Shown one piece after another: positions 11,901 through 23,631 of a DNA stretch of 64,000 bases (position 1 is its first letter; the number at the start of each line of letters is the position of its first letter). A program made the translations under genes and the position numbers. The DNA is from Ascaris suum (taxonomy: Eukaryota > Nematoda > Chromadorea > Rhabditida > Ascarididae), in the NCBI GenBank assembly GCA_013433145.1, contig CM024170.1, positions 6,742,366 to 6,806,365 on the forward strand. Direction: 5' to 3'. The notes beneath the pieces were generated by a model that made no database searches, was not told the origin of the DNA, and saw only the letters and a list, made by a program, of their open reading frames with translations.

Positions 11901-13479
11901 TTGTCACCTTCGGGAGTCGACGTTTCATCTGTTCATCGACGGCTTCACTTTAGAAATATGGACGAATATCTGATACTGAAACTTACAAAAACAAAATCGT
12001 CCTTCTTTCAGTTTGTACGACTAATTTGTAAGTACAAACGAGAATGGACCAAACCAGAAGCAGATTGCGCGGTCGTCTTCGCCACAATCTACTCGGCGGT
12101 TTCTTGCGATGCTTCGATGCAGCAACGGTTGAAGCTGCGAATCTACGTTGACTGCGCGGAAATCGCTTTATATTATACGACATTGCACGACGTCGCATAT
12201 GTCGTGGCAACCTTTGCAGTGCTGTGCGCGGTCCTTTTGTCACCTCACCTGATACTAGCGTACGATTGTCGATTGCCTGCAACGTCAACAGTGAAAACTC
12301 AATTTACAAGCGATCCACAGTGACCGAAGCGTTGAGTTTGGAACCGATCGAAAGCTTCTGATTGTTGCACAGTGTGGTGCCTGGACTGATTCCACCCCTT
12401 ACCCCTGTTTCAGGCCGATACGGCTGCAAAAGAGTGGAAATCAGTTGGTTTTCACGTTCTCTCACCATATTGGACTTTGATGCAAAGCCAGTCAATAAAT
12501 CGACGCCCGAACACCCCTTGACCTTTTACATTTAAAGACATTTAACCTAACGCATGTAAGTGAAAAAAAACTGATGGCAAAGACTGGACTCGTTCCCTAT
12601 AATTTGACAGACAGCGTCGGGCTTCCCATCAATTTCTGCACCGTCCTTCTTTGCTCTTTAAATTTCCCCAAAACATAGTGAAGAGGAAATTGAATAGATG
12701 AATACGCCGCCGCACCTGCACCCACCAATGAAGGTAACATCTCCCAAACATCACAAAATTGAAGAGATTAAAGAAATCAGCTAATTACTACCTCAGATCA
12801 TTTAATAAAGAGGTTTGTTAGGATTCATAAGTGGAAATGCGTTAAAATATTCATACATTCTCTTAATTTAGTGACTGCCTCCACCATCACCGCCTATTTT
12901 ATTGCCCATTCGATTCTTTTATTTCTTCCTTTTTGCAGACATCCATTTCCAATGCGCACTATAGTAAACCATGTTGGCGCATATGTATGATGTGTATGTA
13001 TGTGTCTGTCTGTTCGACAAGCTCGACTCTAAAACCACTAAAATTGGAACAACAAGTTGGCAGGTCTATTCGACAAACCACTAAATTGGAACAGTGCAGG
13101 TGATATATGAGGTTTTTCTTTACCTGTTTCGACTCGATTTATCCACTCGGAAATGACCCAATGAATTTTCCAGAGATATTCCTTTTATAAAACCTATATG
13201 TGAGAGATTGTGTCAGCTAAAATAAGATGAAAAAGAGCACTGCAATTGAATGGTCTGGCAAGCAGAGCTGTAAAAGCGCATATCGTGCTAATTTCTCCAC
13301 CTCTTATCTCTACATTTCTACTAAACGGAAACGAAAAGCGGATAAAACAGTTCACTCACATCAAGGAGCTCGGCAATCTGTGTGACGCGTTCCTTTGCAA
13401 AGCGAAGTACGTTTATCTCTCTTGGACGACCCTCATCTCGTCTCTCCTCATCACTCTTACTTCCATCCGCATCATTCAT
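2961..13479 (-). CDS. POP1: POP1, large protein subunit of ribonuclease P/MRP
   Basis: POP1 binds the RNA of nuclear RNase P and RNase MRP, which process pre-tRNA and pre-rRNA. Exons (descending): 13479-13360 (ATG), 12423-12403 (21 nt), 12276-12040, 11872-11681, 11302-11094, 10556-10325, 9894-9767, 9256-9037, 8282-8199, 8063-7976, 7562-7399, 6499-6277, 5611 to about 5319, 4234 (or 4287)-4180, 3950 to about 3769, 3147-2961 (TGA). Splice phases agree at every junction down to the exon ending at 6277. The joins around 5.3, 4.2 and 3.75 kb are unresolved, and the donor at 10325 could instead lie slightly upstream. Diagnostic segments, in POP1 order: EINVLRFAKERV, LPRHMRRRAMSYNIKRFP, WLETHIWHAKRFHM, KYPHGFIGPVRFAW, GELPDGTVLSLLVEDPRL, VDLIAPGGFGMEFWVALQYG, FPADIPDCIAG, RRVRYWSSLSV, a lysine/arginine-rich stretch (3.85-3.95 kb) and GRALGYCSLAAL near the C-terminus. 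About 880 residues, against 1024 in human from memory. No frame breaks. Confidence 0.93.
6877..7326 (-). other. Long open frame inside a POP1 intron
   Basis: A 149-codon open frame (alternative start) lies between the POP1 exons that end at 7399 and begin at 6499. Those exons join cleanly in frame (DELI then EKYLSRP), so this is not POP1 coding sequence. The first 80 or so residues (for example VAPEVLGDCGIFQVTAAVAY) have a protein-like composition, but I recognise no family and no clear acceptor. It may be chance. Confidence 0.2.
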
Positions 13480-16103
13480 TTTAGTACATTAATTCGACAC
13501 TCCGCTTATGCAAATTCAAAACACCTTATGCTGCTGTTTAAGACATAATATACAACAAAAACGTATACTATACCCCTCCACCGGGAAGAACATCGGGGAG
13601 GTTCTTAACAAACAACACTGCGAAACTCTTAACGAAGAAACTGTGAACCTTTTAAAGAAGCATAAATGGCCTCAGTGCTACGAAACGATTCAAGAATCAC
13701 GACTTTGGAGGAATCTCTGGATTCAAATAATAAGACACATTTCCACGATTAAGAAGCACAGGAAAGAAGCGAAAAAAAAGAACACGGGAGGCGAGGATGC
13801 AAATAGACCGAAACTGTCAAAAACTTGGGGAGGAAACCATCTGCTAATGTAAAATTCCTGTCGCCTTCTCAACTTAACCGAGAGACTCATCAAAGCAAAT
13901 GACCTTACATGTTACTAAAACAAGAGCACTCTTAAATCCACATACTAGTGGACGGTTACCTGCAAAACAACGATTAATAAACCCCGTTCAAAATTATAAT
14001 AGTGACAAGCAAAGCTTAGCCAGAAATGAGGTGCGGGATTTTCCGGAAATGTTCGAGAGCGGGGAGGTGAGGTGAGGGTTGAGACAGGTGAGATGAGGAT
14101 CGAGACACATACCTCCTTTACCTGCACATCAAACGGCGTATACTGTTAAGAAAAGGTGGTATAACAGACTCCTTAAAAGATTGTTTAATGCAACTCATAA
14201 GGGTAAAGAATACTTCGTGCGACTGAAGTCAATTTTTTCATGCCAACAACCAATGACCACTACATGAGCATAAAACCTCAACAATTTCCAAAAAAGTCCG
14301 ACTTTGTTTATAACCTGAGGTTAAAGGAACAGCTCTGAAGATGGATGGAACGCCTAGATACAACGAAGGAGTCAGAACCACAAGCAAGCATCGACGGTGC
14401 TCGAAGAAGAAGAAAACGATCAAATATAATAGAAAGGATCCGACCATTACCAGGCGATAATTGGAATGAATATGTATATTCACATCGATTAAATAATTCG
14501 TTTATTTTATTTTTTGCAGAAGAGCACTTCAGAGAGCAGAAAACAATTAACGCAACGATCAACAATAATTTCCACCGCAAAACTGATATGAAGAAATATG
14601 CAAATTTGCAACATTTAACTGCGACCTCAACTCTTCGCGTGCAATCACCCTTTTCCAGGCAATACCACACATCTGTGCACAGACTGTTTCTTAATCTCTT
14701 CTGCCACATTTACATTGTGCGCTCATACAACACCAGACTCAACTAACCTAACAGCTGCCGCGAACAGTTCAACACTGAACACAATAAGCAATAAAGTTCA
14801 ACGCTTTACTGAATATTTCAAACTTGAGTTATATTTACCTACACACGGGCAGCGATTTATAAGCAACTAAATGTGGTCGTTGAAAGAAATAAAAAAGAGA
14901 TCAGCCGACCTCTCTCGCTCTTTTCTCTGATATCCCCTTTCAGGCTTCATTTCCTTCCCACTCTTACCTGCACACAATTTTGGCTGCTTATTCAAGTGTG
15001 AAAAGTTATGGTGGCAGCAAAGAGGTTTTCGGAGTGGTAACGTGAAAGGGTGCACATTACTCACGTGACCTTTGTGCTTACAGAAAAAGACTTTCATATT
15101 ACATCATTCATGTTTCGCTGTCAGTGAGAATGAAAAAAAAACACTAGAGCAGAGATAAAAGTAGAAAGGCGCAAAATGTTGCAGGAAAAATAACGCTGTG
15201 TGAATGGAAGTTGAAAACTTCTGCCAAAATAGGAAGAACACTTCTGCGATTCCACAATGCCACCGAAAGAAAACCATTTGGATACTTAACGTCTGAATCG
15301 CAAACAGTATATATAAAGTTTTGTACATAAAATTCGACCATGTGATTAATGGTAATATTAGTGAGAATCGTTTTCGATCGCCCTTTTCCGCGCTGCAAGT
15401 CGCTCTCTCTGTATGGCTCGCCTTTCCTCGAATAGTAATGCATCCTGAAATACATAATTCCACTAGAAATATGATAATGCATCACGAAAATTATGCTTCA
15501 AATGGATCAGCTGACAACCGATATTGTTCTCACATCGAAATTAATTCAGTTTCGGATACAATTGATTGTTGGGATGAATAGTTCCTTGTTATTTATTACA
15601 AATTCATTTTTACTAAGTGAAGGATCGATGTATTCTGGAAAACTTTAAAATTCGTTTCATTTCTTATATTCGACACCTCGAAATCTGCAGTGACGCAGTT
15701 CTGATGAGTGCTTTAATAAGGGGATTGAAAGTAAATCAATTACTGCAGGTGCTTAGAGCAGATGTGATGAATAAAACGCACAAATACTATGCGTCGGGAC
15801 TGATTCACAGGTCGATTCGGGTCTGCGGAGCAGAGAACTTGATCCTCATAGTTCTCAAGTGGCGCAATGCCGCAATATGAACTTCGACATGAATCCTTTG
15901 AAAGTGACCACTAATGAGAGCAACCAAAGTTAATGGCTACTTCCCTGTGCTTACTGCTCCAATATTCCACATCCCGAGCTATAATACTTCGAAGGCCACT
16001 TGATGGCCACTCACGCTACGCAAGCCAGAACCCATCCGCTAGCGCGAACTATGCATCTGCATTCTGTTCACACCTTCTACTACTAAGCATTCGCTATAAT
16101 TGT
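13480..16103. other. Spacer between MRPS17 and POP1
   Basis: I see no recognisable gene. The largest open frames (plus 13508-13852, plus 14345-14746, and their antisense counterparts) lack known motifs. The POP1 promoter should lie at the low-coordinate end, upstream (above 13479) on the minus strand; no TATA box is obvious. ATTAAA on the minus strand at 16104-16109 could be the MRPS17 poly(A) signal. Confidence 0.4.
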
Positions 16104-16337
16104 TTTAATTTAAATCCCATCGTTAAGATGTAAGCCGATTCTATGCCAAATGAAAGTGACCCCGTGACAAATAACGGTGCAATATTGATGGCAACAATTA
16201 ACTATATCAGAAATACAAAAACGTGAAGTGAATTTACCTCGATGCGACAACAGCTTCGACTGTTTTCCGATCCCATAAATTAGCACACTTTCCATAACCT
16301 CAGGGTCCCCAACAAACCAGTAATAATTAATAGTCGC

Positions 16338-17678
16338 TTACTGGGCTTCATATTCAATGGTGGGAAACCTGTTTTCATTACTGGATATAACTTTATTGCA
16401 TTAGTGCAACTGGACAATGAATAATGTTCACATATTCTGGAAGAAAATTCCATGAAATACCTGCTGGAAAGGATCTTCGATAACCTCCTTGACCAATTGT
16501 TTTTTGAGTCAATTTCATCGCTAAACTCGTCTTGAACGACACGCTTCTTTGTTACAGGATCGATGACGTTACCGTACTTGAACACCACTCTTTCCACTTT
16601 GTGCATCACAATCGCGGTAGGACGCTCAGGCCGTTCGATCCGTCTTATGAGAACCGTGTCACCCAAATCTTCAATTGCAATTGAAACATTAACTTGAATG
16701 GCAAAAACCATAAGACAGGAGAGAAAATATGTTTTATCAAGTAAATACCTCACAGGCAATGCAGAAAAATCTAATAAATTTCATTACGGAAGGAAATCGG
16801 CCCAAAATCCTCGGAGGTCTGCTAGAACACATCTCTATTCGGTAATAAAACAAACGTTATTTCACTCGGCTCTCCATATGCAGATATATAAAACACGAAC
16901 TTGTAAGCGAATCGGCGTCGAGAGCCCAATAGTCAAACGGTCTTGCAAAGTACTTCTTCAAATAGACGTTGAGTTCATTTCTTCTACACCGCACCTAAAT
17001 AACGCTTCAGTTACCACCTGTAAATTCAACATTCGTTCCGACCACATTAAGAGTCTGTACCGTTGCAAATCCATTCTCTTCTCTGTCAATTCTCATTACT
17101 AACCTTTGCCCACCAATGTCTACTATAGAGCGTTGACTTCTGCTCTACACATATCGCCTACAGAGAACGTCTAAAATAAAATAAAGCTGAAAGCTTTCTT
17201 GATGGTACTCGTAATAAACGAAATATCTATAGAATAAACAATAAAAACAAACTTCTAATCGTTGGACAAAAAAACATTCTGCCGCATATGAAATCCTGGT
17301 TTTTCTTTCGATATGCAAAAAGAAAATTATTTTTCCCAGGTAAGTTCGAAAATAATCGAAACGAATAACTGCACCACTTTATGATTGCTCTGTTGCGAGA
17401 TACCAAGCCAGATCGAAGCCTGGAGCCTCACCATAGCACTCTAACTTTCATAAGCCACAAGGACGCTGGAACATTTTGAGGCCTGGGGCTAATTTACATT
17501 ACCCTCAATATTGTGAGCAACAGTGACTGAAACTTTTGAAGAAATTTTGCTCGATTCCACCTTTTATTCATCGAAAAAGTCTAATGGATGAGTTCCGAGA
17601 AAAATTAAGAGGATGACATACCTGAGCACAGGGTGTTCTCTTGAGACCGATATAACTCAACTGCACCACCTTACCCAT
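16338..17678 (-). CDS. MRPS17: Mitochondrial small-subunit ribosomal protein uS17m (MRPS17)
   Basis: A component of the mitochondrial 28S ribosomal subunit, of the S17 OB-fold family. Four exons: 17678-17622 (ATG), 16994-16901, 16692-16461, 16368-16338 (TAA). Phases fit at all three junctions (0, 1, 2), giving about 137 residues; human MRPS17 has 130 from memory. Recognisable parts: MGKVVQLSYIGLKRTPCAQ (family GKV start), NVYLKKYFARPFDYWALD (family LKYF...HD region), LGDTVLIRRIERPERP (family VGDIVLL) and VVFKYGNVIDPVTKK, which matches the human VFKVGKVIDPVTGK. Acceptors include TTTAG at 16995. The reading frame stays open upstream of the ATG back to a TAA, and a possible acceptor (TTATTCAG, near 17714) could add a few N-terminal residues carrying a targeting signal. 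No frame breaks. Confidence 0.9.
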
Positions 17679-20230
17679 CAGCAATTCAGTGCCAACCCTG
17701 ACTTGAATATCGATGTCGATGCGAACTGAATAACACACCGCTGAGATATCGAGAAATATTTGAAGCAGAGTGCATTAATCAGCTCAATAACCTGTTAGTA
17801 AGCTCAAATTCAATTAAATATTGTAGAGAACTATATTCGAAACCTTTGTTATTCTACTCAGAAACTTCACCAAATAAGGAGGAGGAGGAGGGGAGGTGGG
17901 ATGAGGGAGGGGTGAGGGGAAGGAGCAGAACTCTCTCCCAATAATGGTCGACGAAGAAGAACTTATGCTGAGTTGCACGATAGAGGAAGTAAAAAGAGCC
18001 TTGAGTAACGATAGGGTGTGTTTAAGTTTATAAAAAGAAAGACGTCATCCACTGATGAAAACGCAACAAAAGAATAAGAATGCCCTTCATCTTGTTACCT
18101 CTAGAGCTAAAGTAGAAGTGGCCTCACGATCACAGAAATGTTGAATATAAGAAACGATATAAATAAGTCCATAAACGCGGCAACAGCTAACTATAATGTG
18201 AGTGCCTGGACCCTCACAAACAGCAACATGCAAGTGGTTCAACGCTCGACTGGCACTTACTTCCCCTCCTTTAATACAGCAATTTAGGCGATTTTCCTGT
18301 TAATAATAAAGCACCTTTTTGAGCTAGAACGAAGAGGTTCCACCACCAACCACCAGCATTCCTTAGGAGCTCTCCTTGACCTCAAAGTTCCGCTTCCTTT
18401 TCAGGTTCCCTTTTGCGTATTATATTTAGCTCCAAGTAGTAGAGCCATGAAATTACGAGTTTGAGCGATAACGTCGGCTGTGAGCATGAGCCAACCATAC
18501 TGTGAACGGTTCCAGTTTCAACCCCTAAACCTTCGAGTAAGACCTCTAAAACAGAAGTTCATCAGCACGGATACCTCGTATGAAAACGGGAGCCCTTATG
18601 CGAACTTCCTCAACGTTTTGTTTAACATAGTCTGCGGCACTGGGGATTTCCCTCGGCACGCGCATTTCATTATACTGCACCTGCAGCGGGAATTAACACA
18701 AGGCACTTCTCTCATAAACTTCAAAGCCCTGGGACTCTATGCGAGGGGGACGACAGTTGAAGTAAACAAACTTCAAGTCAAGCGGAGTTTTTCAGCCGAA
18801 GAAAGATTATAACACGGGTGCCATAAATGACTGTCTCACATTTTTTCCAACCTAATCAGAAATAAGAAGTGCTTCTCGCTTGATTACTTGAAAAAAGATC
18901 GTACGACTGAAACAACTGAACTCAAATAACTTCTAGCACAAACCCGGAAAGGGATGTTGATAATCGAGAATCCGCTCGTCAAAAACATCTTTGTGCGCTT
19001 CTGAACATCAGTGCAGACCGAATGAGGAAAGACCTTTCACGGATTGCGTAATTTTCTTCGATATGCCACTATCCTGGGAAACAATGCAACCACGATGCGA
19101 TTAATATATTCAACTGCAATGATATTCCTGTCGATTAAATTAAAAAAAAAACTCGTTAAAGGTCGCTATTTTTCGCTGAGAGAGTTCAGTTTATCTGATG
19201 CAACATTATTTCATCTTAGATGGAATCGTCTCAACTCTGATTGTGGCCCCACTTCAAATGAACAATTCAGCGAAATACTTTTTCGTTAATACAACAAAGG
19301 TAACAAAGAACTTCACGATCGATAGTGTACTCGAAACGTTAGAGTGTTACAGACACAGAACACGACATGAATGTTGAGAGAGACGAAACACTTGCCGCGC
19401 AGTGATCACTGGACTAATATCGGCTCGTAAACCTATCACAAGAGGAAGCGATTGGTGAATAGCGAATGCTAGCGGCTGCAATTGCGCAGTTATTGCAGCA
19501 ACAGTCGTGACAGCAGAGAGACGCGGGTTTGCAGCACAGTTTTCGTTTGCCACCGTAGGTGGTCGTTTATTGAGGGTATCCAGCTGGAATGGACTTTCGC
19601 TCGAATTACTTTTTTATAAGTTCACATGATTTCTATACTAATATGCTTTTCTAAACCGTTTAAATGCGAAAAGCGCTAAAAATTTGCGCAATCTTTTAAA
19701 GAAATTCGGCATTTGTTATGGAATGCGAAACTCAGCAAATATTTTTGAAAAAGTACGAAGCAAACATTTTACTGCACATCCTTCCATATAAAACTTGCCA
19801 TCTTCAATTACTTTACTGCGAATTATACTGCGAGTAAATCAGAACATCGAGCATTAAATTTCCGGCGTAAAATTCAATAATTTTGCAAAATATTTGTGGT
19901 GTTAGACAACGTCGTCGAATTGCGAACATAAATGTGGAATTTTATATGACTCGTGACGACTAAGGTTTGATTTAACCGCAACATAGGCAAGCAGGTCTCA
20001 ACCACTTCGTCCACTGACTAATTATAGAGCGATGGAGGGGGAAAAAGATAGCTGCAACGTTCGGGGTTCGCGGAAAGCGAGCAACTAACGAATGGTCGGT
20101 GAAAACTGAATGGATTTCAAAGCTTGTGAGCGTGTATGAGAACGAAACAAAAGTTTGAGGTCACGCATAGAAAAGGTTTGTTTTTTGTAGTGACCATTCG
20201 ATTTTTTGACGTCTAGATGGGATAGAATCC
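17679..20230. other. Region upstream of MRPS17, no gene recognised
   Basis: It should contain the MRPS17 promoter. A purine-rich G/A tract lies at about 17878-17925. Open frames at plus 18480-18812, plus 19044-19289 and minus 19347-19553 have no recognisable domains and no matched splice pair that I could find. Confidence 0.4.
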
Positions 20231-20440
20231 ATGTTGGAGAGGATGCGCGAAATGGATGGAGTAGGTTGTGATGCTCAAACAAACAGGCTGCAGAGGCGGA
20301 CAACTGACCTCCGGATACTTGCGCCACAATCGCAAAGACAGTTGGTTTCCGGAGACATGCATATAAGGCAGAATGAGTTATGGGGAAGTGACCCGAGGGA
20401 TAGGCGAGTGTTTGCATTAGCGGGAGCGAAGTTATTTTAA
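20231..20440 (+). CDS. Possible small or 5' exon of unknown protein
   Basis: A 69-codon frame whose translation (for example MLERMREMDGVGCDAQTNRL at the start) is hydrophilic and rich in arginine, aspartate and glutamine. That composition is unusual for chance frames, but the DNA is also purine-rich, which produces such peptides trivially. The start would be ATG at 20231 and the frame ends at a TAA. No homology is known to me. It lies about 300 bases upstream of the exon chain at 20763-21127 and could belong to the same plus-strand gene. Confidence 0.25.
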   Translation: MLERMREMDGVGCDAQTNRLQRRTTDLRILAPQSQRQLVSGDMHIRQNELWGSDPRDRRVFALAGAKLF

Positions 20441-20762
20441 TTTTTTAAATCGTTGAATTTTTGAAATCACTTCGTTCACCAAAGGGGAAATATCTCGTAA
20501 TTCCATCAAAATTTCGCTTAATTATCAGCACAAGGATATTTTGACCGTAAAGGTGAGTAAATATCGATTCCATTCTCAAATATGCAGGATTCGAGGGAGA
20601 GGGTGCCTCCCCCATCTCTCACCTCCCGACGCTCCTTGCAGTAAGCAGTTCTGCTTCTTAGTGCACTTCAGTCAACTCTCGGTTGTGGTAGTGCTTAACG
20701 TCCCAGACTAATGTTATTAAGAGCTACACCACATAATTCAAATTTCATGTATTTATTTCCAG

Positions 20763-21127
20763 AAAGCACTTTATCCTGCATCTGGTTGGATGTATTCTCA
20801 AAGGTGAGGGTATTAGAGGTATATGCTTACCTAGGCTAAGGGATTTTCCTTGTTCTATTATGACTCGACAATTTACAGCCCGCGGGTCTTTCCTTTGTAC
20901 GGATATATTGGCACACAAGTGGATGTACCACCCATCACTTTTCTATGAAGGGTTTATGCCAGTAAGAGGGTTAGAAATAGGTGGAAGAAGACAAGGACTT
21001 ACTTGAAACATGCGTAATCGTGTGAATTTTATCTGCACACAGTTCTTTATTTTCGTATGAATGAAACAAGAGTTGGCGCAAATCATCTTCGGATTCTTAT
21101 TGGTAGACAGAATTCCAAAACGCGAAG
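20763..21127 (+). CDS. Exon chain of an unidentified plus-strand gene
   Basis: Three stretches are bounded by good splice signals: 20763-20803 (TTTATTTCCAG acceptor, GTGAGG donor), 20879-20961 (CAATTTACAG acceptor, GTAAGA donor) and 21043-21127 (CTGCACACAG acceptor, GTATTT donor). Phases chain consistently (0, 2, 1). The pieces read KALYPASGWMYSQ, then PRVFPLYGYIGTQVDVPP, then LYFRMNETRVGANHLRILIG. A TGA interrupts the middle piece in this frame (about 20944-20946), so either the gene ends there, the base calls are off, or the chain is chance. A preceding mini-exon could end at the GTGAGT near 20551. I do not recognise the protein. Confidence 0.3.
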
Positions 21128-21449
21128 GTATTTCAGTGCTGACAGACTGATTTAAATTAAGGAGGAGTTTGCAGTTTCACTTTGGCGCTCATAATCCACA
21201 GACTTAAAAACATTGCCCCTCTCTCACGGTGGAGAGTACACCTGTAGACTTTAAGAGGTATTAATTCTTTGACCAAGGGAAGAAGGTAGTTATATTTCCT
21301 CAACCTGTCTGTCTGTGTGTTTATGTCAGCATCCTTCTCATATTTTATTTCGTGCTCTAATTCAGCAAGCGGAAGTTCATCGGATTTGTTTAAGCCGGAA
21401 ATGCCCTTCTTAGCATAAGGCCCCTGAAAATTTAGTGTGGCGCCCATTA

Positions 21450-21462
21450 GGGGGGGGGGGGG
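21450..21462. repeat. G13 homopolymer tract
   Basis: A run of 13 G. It generates the proline string seen in the antisense open frame at 21157-21588, which is why that frame was not called as a gene. Confidence 0.9.
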
Positions 21463-22858
21463 CTGAAAGCTTCTGCCGCCTATGAAAATGACGATTTCTA
21501 TTGCAACTCGGTTGGACGAATGGTAAATCCTTTGGAAAATATTGGCAGAACACATCTCAAGGTTTGCCAAGCGCAACGAATACCACAACTACGGGTATTC
21601 TCTGTCTCACTTTGATGTTAAAATATGCATTTGTTTATTAAGCCTCCTATTTCTCCTTGTCGAGCAAATTAAGGTTTGTACGTTTCATTAACCCTAAATA
21701 AATATTTGTCTGTTTATCTGTTTATTAAATATATCTCCCACCATCAAGCACATCTTTCCTCCCCTCCTTTCGCTCAACAATAATAAAACTTTTTACTGAG
21801 AAAAGCAAACTCGGATTGCTTGTGGCCACTTTGCCACGAGTCGTTCTGCTTAATGCATAAGGACCCATATTTACCCCACGAAATTGGCATACTTGATCTA
21901 GAGATTAGTCGTCCTACGTGCTTCAGGAATATACATATGACACATTTCTTGTCACTCACAGTAAACTATAAAGCAACAAAAAACACGATTTTTAAACGTG
22001 CCATCAAGCTATTCAAGAAGGAAAGATCCAACAAATCTCCGTTTTGAGAGTAACGATTGGTCCCGGAAAAGCAAAATCCCGATACTCTTTCGACGGAAAT
22101 TCTTGTCTGCAATGCTCCACTAAATTCACCATTAGGTATTGGTAGTGCGCCAGAAGGTTAAATATTCCTCCATTAGGGGATCACGCTTCAGAAACGAGTG
22201 AATATTCTTACAGAACGGGAAAGGAAGTCCCAGCACTTCCATCGCTTACTATCGACCTGACTCCCGTTCTGTTCCACGATATGATCAAATCCTCGTTGTA
22301 CATTCATATCTACAGGTATGTCTCGTCTATTCCCACTGTTTCAAGACATTGTTGTTCCACGGTAGTGACAATCCTTAGCTGGTAGTAAAGGTAACAGGAT
22401 GAGATGTGGAAAGTGTTCTTCACGTTCACTTTCCTTTCGTCGGAAAGAACGACCCATGAACTTTCATTCCGGTTTGGGTGTAGCGGACTCAGCTCTAGCC
22501 GCCCTGTTGAAATATATCCTTGAGTGAAATCTTTTCAACGCTTGCTCGACGATTCATTCACCGAACATCGTCCGTTCTCCTGCTGGTCCACCATTACCAA
22601 ACCCTTTGGCTTTGCATTACCAAGGCGTTGTAAATGTGGATCGGCTTTTACGAGTGTTAGAGTGCATAGCGGTGTGCACTTGCACTAATGTCAGAATCCC
22701 ACCTCCTTTCATTTCAGTGTTCACAATATTTCAAATTTGCTAAACGGACCTCTCCCATAATAGTGCCTAGTGCTTTGAATAACGTTCCTCATTCTGTCAT
22801 ACTCATGAGGGATATAATTGAAGGTTTCGAGGGATATCCTGCATCGTTCAATCCCCCC

Positions 22859-22864
22859 TTTATT
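22859..22864 (-). terminator. AATAAA just after the stop of the 22872 exon
   Basis: TTTATT on the plus strand is AATAAA on the minus strand, 7 bases beyond a TGA stop. Nematode 3' UTRs can be very short, so it fits a terminal exon at 22872-23034, but the motif is also common by chance. Confidence 0.4.
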
Positions 22865-22871
22865 CAAAACC

Positions 22872-23034
22872 TCATATTTTAAATGTCTTCAGTAGTTCCA
22901 TTCTTGTGATGAGCGTTGCGTACTCTGTGAACTGCCCGTCGGGTGTGGGTTCAGGTATATATCTTCTCGTTACTTTATTGAGTTCGTTCTGTGCTTCGTA
23001 TATACGTTCATATATGTTATTCATATATGGGACG
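22872..23034 (-). CDS. Candidate terminal exon of an unidentified gene
   Basis: On the minus strand a strong acceptor (TTTTATTCATTCAG) is followed by 53 codons and TGA. The translation begins VPYMNNIYERIYEAQNELNK and goes on through RRYIPEPTPDGQFTEYATL to a lysine-rich end. It looks like a compact helical segment with proline turns and is more protein-like than the neighbouring frames. Another candidate minus-strand exon ends at a GTGAGG donor at 23508 (ELMENRKSLFSDRRRHLW), but its phase (0) does not match this acceptor (needs two bases). The two therefore cannot be joined directly. Family unknown. Confidence 0.35.
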
Positions 23035-23507
23035 CTGAATGAATAAAACAAGCAGAACACATCTTAATTCCTCGAATAAAAGATATTCGCTCTCCAGAAT
23101 TCGCATATTTCGAATAGGAGGGGGAGAGGCTGCATTCACAAGGAACCACTGAATCTTCTGCGGCACGCAAAATTACTTATAGAGGCACATAAAACAGATT
23201 CAAAGAATGCGTCTATAAGTAAACACTCAGCGCATCATAGGCGTGCCAGTGTGTGCTCGTTTCGATTCGGGAACCACTGAAGGCGCAATACGAGACTGTC
23301 GGTACCATTTTCAGGCAATTACACCGCCACCTCTCGATGACGGCACATTGGTTAGCTCAACTTTTACACCGTCGCTCCTTCCTCTTGCAGCGTTCGGCTC
23401 AGAAAAAGCGGTGGAATCAATAAACGTTTCAACTGCACTCCACACGTCTTACTACTTGTTGGCAGTTGTCTTAGTAAGCGGGATACATGGTATTCATTGT
23501 TCCTCAC

Positions 23508-23630
23508 TTGTTTTTTGAAAATCCGAGAGCGAATCTTCCATCTAGCAGTGATCTCTTCTTTCCAAAGATGCCGTCTCCTGTCTGAGAAGAGGGATTTCCT
23601 GTTTTCCATAAGTTCCGCGAGAGTGACTTT
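23508..23630 (-). CDS. Candidate internal exon, unknown protein
   Basis: A minus-strand open stretch reads through a basic, charged peptide (TLAELMENRKSLFSDRRRHL, then WKEEITARWKIRSRIFKKQ) and ends at a good GTGAGG donor. The 5' boundary is uncertain because an in-frame TAA lies just upstream and the available AG sites are weak. It is given separately from 22872-23034 because their phases disagree. Confidence 0.25.
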
Positions 23631-23631
23631 C

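Noticed and set aside
21157..21588. 143-codon minus-strand frame with a stretch resembling a helical protein
   Set aside because: It contains prolines from the G13 tract, has no splice borders, and partly underlies purine-rich sequence; no family recognised.
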